A stretch of 64,000 nucleotides of DNA, from contig OX453280.1 in NCBI GenBank assembly GCA_949710005.1, positions 12,214,105 through 12,278,104 of the forward strand, in the 5' to 3' direction. Made by a program: the position numbers and the translations under genes. Positions 59,931 through 64,000 of this stretch are shown in pieces. Source of the DNA: Ricordea florida (Eukaryota > Cnidaria > Anthozoa > Corallimorpharia > Ricordeidae). Below the pieces are notes generated by a model. It had not been told where the DNA came from. It did not search any database and saw only the letters and a program-made list of their open reading frames with translations. Every line of letters begins with the position of its first letter. Position 1 is the stretch's first letter.

Positions 59931-60790
59931 ATTTTCATAAGGGGAAATAGTTGTGCTGGTCCACAAGTGCAAAATGTCCTAACATTTTGGTTCTGCACCG
60001 ATTTTTGTGGGCTGGGTTTTGTGTACTGAGTTTTGTTGATGCCCCAAGGTTTGTTTTTGTACTGAGATTTATGTTTTGCATCTGGGCCACCATACATAAC
60101 CTCACTGTTTAATCCTTTAAGCCCTAACAGTGATTGACATCAAATTTCTCCTTGTAGTAACACTGCTTATCCAGCCACAGGAATTATGAGAATTAAGGAC
60201 ATAATCACTTCAGGTGGATTCTCCTGATACTGTATTAAATTCTCTCCAGCATTGCTATAATTATCAAATAGGGAAATTAAAGGAGAACTTTTATTTCAAT
60301 ATTATGGCTTAAAGGGTCAATACAACTGGTATACTTAGACATCCAAGGAGAAAAAGTCTGGTTTGTGAATTAGTAGTGGAGCACAGGCAAAGTAGATCTT
60401 TGTTTAGTCTTGTTGTTATTCTAATAATAATTTTTGCTGAAAGTTGCAAGATTAGTTTACATATTACTGAATATGGTAAAAGAGAATACAATGTTTGTAC
60501 CTGTTTTGGAGCTATTTAGCCATACGTTTGTCTTTTATGATCTCTACTCTTGACTTTTTATCATTTGATAGCAACTCTTGTGAATTTCATCTTTGTTTAT
60601 TCTTTCTTTTGGGCAACCATGCAACAAGATAATTTTGTCATCACAAACAGATTGTATCATTTACAGTAATAAAAAAAAATTCACTTTAGTTCAAGTCTTG
60701 TGTGATCTTGAAATTGTTTTCAGGAATGTTTTATTGGTACAGTCCAAACAAATATCTCTAATAAGGGCATAACTCTCCTACCACTTTAGT
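59931..60790. other. Non-coding interior of the DNA transposon
   Basis: AT-rich DNA between the detached transposase end and the minisatellite. The small minus-strand frames at 59849-60097 and 60309-60491 show no coding character. It probably holds the 3' untranslated part of the transposase gene; an AATAAA-like GTAATAAAAAAAAA occurs near 60666-60680. Confidence 0.5.
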
Positions 60791-61399
60791 ACTAATAGGT
60801 GCTACTGCACATGTTAGAAGAAAAACTACTGTAATCTAATGCTGGTAGGTGCTACTGCACATGTTAGAAGAACAACTACTGTAATATAATGCTAATAGGT
60901 GCTACTGCACATGTTGGAAGAAAAACTACTGTAATCTAATGCTAATAGGTGCTACTGCACATGTTGGAAGAACAACTATTGTAATCTAATGCTAATAGGT
61001 GCTACTGCACATGTTGGAAGAACAACTACTGTAATCTAATGCTAATAGGTGCTACTGCACATGTTAGAAGAACAACTACTGTAATCTAATGCTGGTAGGT
61101 GCTACTGCACATGTTGGAAGAACAACTACTGTAATCTAATGCTAATAAGTGCTACTGCACATGTTAGAAGAACAACTACTGTAATCTAATGCTAATAGGT
61201 GCTACTGCACATGTTAGAAGAACAACTACTGTAATCTAATGCTGGTAGGTGCTACTGCACATGTTGGAAGAACAACTACTGTAATCTAATGCTAATAGGT
61301 GCTACTGCACATGTTAGAAGAACAACTACTTTAATCTAGTACTAATAGGTGCTACTGCACATGTTGGAAGAGCAACTACTCTAATCTAATACTAATAGA
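60791..61399. repeat. 50-bp minisatellite, 12 copies and a partial
   Basis: The unit begins GCTAATAGGTGCTACTGCAC and includes ATGTTRGAAGAACAACTACTG. Copies start every 50 bp from 60791. Variants (GCTGGT versus GCTAAT; TTAGAAG versus TTGGAAG) recur every three units across 61041-61190 and 61191-61340, a 150-bp higher-order repeat. Confidence 0.95.
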
Positions 61400-61423
61400 A
61401 AGGAAAAAGGAAGGAAAATTACT

Positions 61424-62606
61424 TTAGTCAAAGTGTTGAGGGTTACCATGATAGTTCCACTCACCATAATAGAACTGAAGAACTAACTGGCCATTCCTTT
61501 TTTTATACACAAAAGCAAAGTCCTTGGTCGTCGAAATTATCAGTCTGACTTTATGTTGATGTCTAGTGAGTCCAGTTAGTGTTCGTTTAAAGTAACTCTT
61601 AATCTTCTTGGGTGTCTGTCCAGATAAACATGCAAAGAGGCGATGAACAAGATGTGATGATGTTAAAGAAATAACTTGTGCTTTGTTGTTTTGGGCAAAA
61701 TAACAGTTGGGCTCTTTAGCATTTAGGTCCCTCAACACTTCCTTTAGACAAAGGAAAATGTCAAATGGTATGCTTCTCGTAATCTCTCCATAGTACGGCT
61801 TCCGTATTCCCACCTTTCCCGCTAGTCGTCTATAAATACAGTTGAGCCATACTCTTGACTCTGAGTCAAGCACTGACCCCACATTTAGAGATTTTGATCT
61901 CAAATGTAGGGCAGCTAAGTGATGATCTAAAAGAGAAGCAAATGCTTTTATCATATTTAGGCAATTTTCAACAACAACAAAAATTTACGAAATTATATAA
62001 TTATAGAATTAAGTTTTTCTTAGCATCTCAGGGCCGGAATTATCCCTTTAAGAATCAAAGTGGATAAATCACGATGTATTAAGAGATAATTTTCTTTTAT
62101 TTCAAAATAAATATTTCATTTTGATAGATTGCCGCACAACTAAGCCATGATTTATTGAAAGAATTGAAGGTATTATAAAATAATCAAGCTTAAATTTGTT
62201 TCATGTCATGGTATTAAATCGTAAAGCAGGATTAAATCTTCCAAAACCATCGAACGGCAATGTCCTCAACCTCTAACGTGCATTGACTAAATATATTTTA
62301 TAGGCACTCAAAATATTAGTCATCGTATTAACAACTTAGGAAATAAAGAAGCTAACCTCCTGGCTCTTTAGTCAAGAACGACTGGCGAACAATAGGAAGT
62401 ACTGCCTGTTTCACATTTTCACGAAAGAATTCGTGATCGCAGCACTCTCCCCCATCAAATGACTCAACCCACTCCTCCATTTTTTCCTTCTGCATATCTA
62501 CCTGAAGATCTAGATCTTCCTATTCCTCACTATCTACATCACTTCCTTTCTCCTCTAAAACCTGCTGAAGTACGTCCTCTACACTAAATCTCTTCCTAGC
62601 TGCCAT
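61424..62606 (-). pseudogene. Spliced accessory gene of the DNA transposon, with an internal stop
   Basis: Exon 1 is 62606-62357, starting MAARKRFSVEDVLQQVLEEK about 100 bp inside the right end. Its donor is GGAG|GTTAGC. Exon 2 starts at 61926 after the polypyrimidine acceptor CTTCTCTTTTAG and ends at 61424. Phase 1 at both ends makes the junction codon GAT, so the frame is kept. A TAG (codon 29, 62522-62520) interrupts an acidic stretch, with the same frame resuming at once, so it looks like a point mutation. The second exon (about 167 residues; FAQNNKAQVISLTSSHLVHR) is basic and of no family I recognise. Divergent orientation relative to the transposase suggests a second transposition protein or a captured gene. 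Confidence 0.6.
61933..62356 (-). other. Intron of the accessory gene
   Basis: Inferred from donor GTTAGC (62356-62351) and an acceptor ending TTTTAG at 61927; total about 430 bp, AT-rich, with stops in all frames on the minus strand as far as I could follow. Confidence 0.5.
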
Positions 62607-62669
62607 CTTGAATTCGTAAAATATTTTTCTGAGCTTCAATGACATGCCGCTGACCAAAAGAAATGGCAA

Positions 62670-62703
62670 ATGGCCGATTTTTAGGTTGCGCGTGCCCGGC
62701 GTG
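62670..62703 (-). repeat. Right terminal inverted repeat of the DNA transposon
   Basis: Reverse complement begins CACGCCGGGCACGCGCAACC, as at 40347; followed by TAT (62704-62706), matching the TAT before the left end. Confidence 0.92.
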
Positions 62704-64000
62704 TATTTTGACCAAAATCTGTGAGGCTGAGTTTCTTGGAAGCAAGCTGCAGGTATCGTATCTCAGATTCTAGAATACCTACAAACACCAGTTAAAGTGC
62801 GTTTTAAACTACAGTTTAAGTATATCAAAATGGTGAAAATTGCATGTTGATGACTAATCTGTGTAATCAGCACTGATTTCATGTAGATTAGTACTGTCTG
62901 AGCACTCAACTTAAGAATCAGCTGCCAAAAGATAACGTCTTCACAGGTGAGAGTCAATATGATCGCCAATTACAATAAATTTTATTTTGTGCCTAAATAA
63001 TGCTCTGTCAAATTAATACAAATCTACAAAATCTTAGAATTTCAACGATTTGGCGAGCCAAGATATGATACAACAATCTTTTTTAAAGAAAATAGGCTTT
63101 GGTCGTAAATGCGCATGCCTAGTAAAATAAAAACAGTTCAACCCTAAAATCATAGGGAGATCGATTCGTGGCAATCAAAATTGTATTCCCCATAAAAACT
63201 TGATTGTATAACCTACGTTTACGTATACAGAAATGAATCGAAATGATTTAATAACTTACCCCTGTAGCTTAGAATCCTTCTTCCCATACAATCTCTTATA
63301 ATTTATTTTGACCAAAATCTGTGAGGCTGAGTTTCTTGGCAGCAAGCTGCAGGTATCGTATCTCAGATTCTAGAATACCTACAAACACCAGTTAAAGTGC
63401 GTTTTAAACTACAGTTTAAGTATTGCAAGATGGTGGAAATTGCATGTTGATGACTAATCTGTGTAATGAGCACTGATTTCATGTAGATTAGTACTGTCTG
63501 AGCAGTCAACTTTAGAATCAGCTGCCATAAGTTAACGTCTTCACAGGTAAGAGTCAATATGATCGCCAATTACAATAAATTTGATTTTGTGCCTAAATAA
63601 TGCTGTGTCAAATTAATACAAATCTACAAAATCTTAGAATTTCAACGATTTGGCGAGCCAAGATATGATACAACAATCTTTTTTAAAGAAAATAGCCTTT
63701 GGTCGTAAATGCGCATGCGTAGTAAAATCAAAACAGTTTAACCCTAAAATCATACGGAGATCGATTCGTGGCAATCAAAATTGTATTCCCCATAAGAGCT
63801 TGAGTCTGTAACCTACGCTTTTGTATACAGACATGAATCGAAATGATTCAATAACTTACCCCCGTAGCTTAGAATCCTTCTTCCCATACAATCTCTTATA
63901 ATGTATTTTGACCAAAATCTGTGAGGATGAGTTTCTTGGCAGCAAGCTGCAGGTATCGTATCTCAGATTCTAGAATACCTACAAACACCAGTTAAAGTGC
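62704..64000. repeat. ~600-bp satellite array, right block (to window end)
   Basis: The satellite resumes at TATTTTGACC, exactly where the array broke off at 40346. About 2.2 units are visible, the first of the TATATCAAAATGG type, as in the middle block. The array continues beyond the window. Confidence 0.96.

Larger units (their letters stand above)
40347..62703. mobile_element. DNA transposon, CACTA/EnSpm-like, hosting a Polinton
   Basis: The left end CACGCCGGGCACGCGCAACC (40347) recurs as the reverse complement at the right end (to 62703), and the match continues imperfectly for about 35 bp. The flanks are TAT on both sides (40344-40346 and 62704-62706) where uninterrupted satellite reads ATGTATTTTG, so there is a 3-bp target duplication. 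Ends beginning CAC with a 3-bp duplication fit CACTA/EnSpm (CMC) elements; that superfamily call rests on the ends and not on a transposase match. Without the Polinton and its duplication the element is about 5.83 kb. Contents: a spliced plus-strand gene read as the transposase, a minisatellite, and a spliced minus-strand gene near the right end. Confidence 0.85.

Noticed and set aside
60791-61399. Coding tandem-repeat protein
   Set aside because: The 50-bp period is not a multiple of three, so no frame is kept across units.

Overview
The window looks like nuclear DNA of a marine invertebrate, most likely a cnidarian. That is an inference: the host transposon genes have spliced exons, the repeat load is heavy, the DNA is AT-rich, and the gene set of the giant element resembles cnidarian Polintons. 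I see no ordinary host gene, tRNA, rRNA or CRISPR array. The window is a nest of repeats.

Outer layer: a ~600-bp satellite in head-to-tail array (1-29615, 32726-40346, 62704-64000). The left block has a 2400-bp (4-unit) higher-order repeat; the block after 32726 is more divergent and alternates two unit types as a ~1200-bp dimer. Two inserts interrupt the array without losing satellite sequence. One is an unidentified 3.1-kb element (29616-32725). The other is a DNA transposon (40347-62703) with ~35-bp terminal inverted repeats beginning CACGCCGGGCACGCG and a 3-bp TAT target duplication, which resembles the CACTA/EnSpm (CMC) group.

Middle layer: the DNA transposon is about 5.8 kb without its own insert. 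It has a spliced plus-strand gene that I read as the transposase, a 50-bp minisatellite, and a spliced minus-strand accessory gene near the right end.

Inner layer: a 16.5-kb Polinton/Maverick (43369-59886) sits in the transposase gene, 12 codons before its natural stop. It has 258-bp terminal inverted repeats and a 5-bp TCATT duplication. It carries protein-primed type B DNA polymerase, retrovirus-like integrase, A32/FtsK-like packaging ATPase, a double-jelly-roll major capsid protein candidate, a minor capsid protein candidate, and a block of small membrane or basic proteins probably belonging to the virion. Left-end accessory genes encode a SAP-like protein with Cys/His zinc repeats, a pair of paralogues ending in a DWC motif, and a short gene ending in a DNA-polymerase motif-B-like peptide. 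An adenain-type maturation protease was not recognised.

The Polinton is compact. Most genes have a TTTAAAGAT-type box about 27-35 nt upstream of the start codon, often abutting the stop codon of the gene before. The same box and a start codon lie inside both terminal repeats, so the left zinc-repeat gene and the right polymerase gene seem to be driven from matching terminal promoters. Three Polinton genes and the host transposase each look broken by loss of one A/T base. This is either real decay or a base-calling artefact; if an artefact, the Polinton may be intact.
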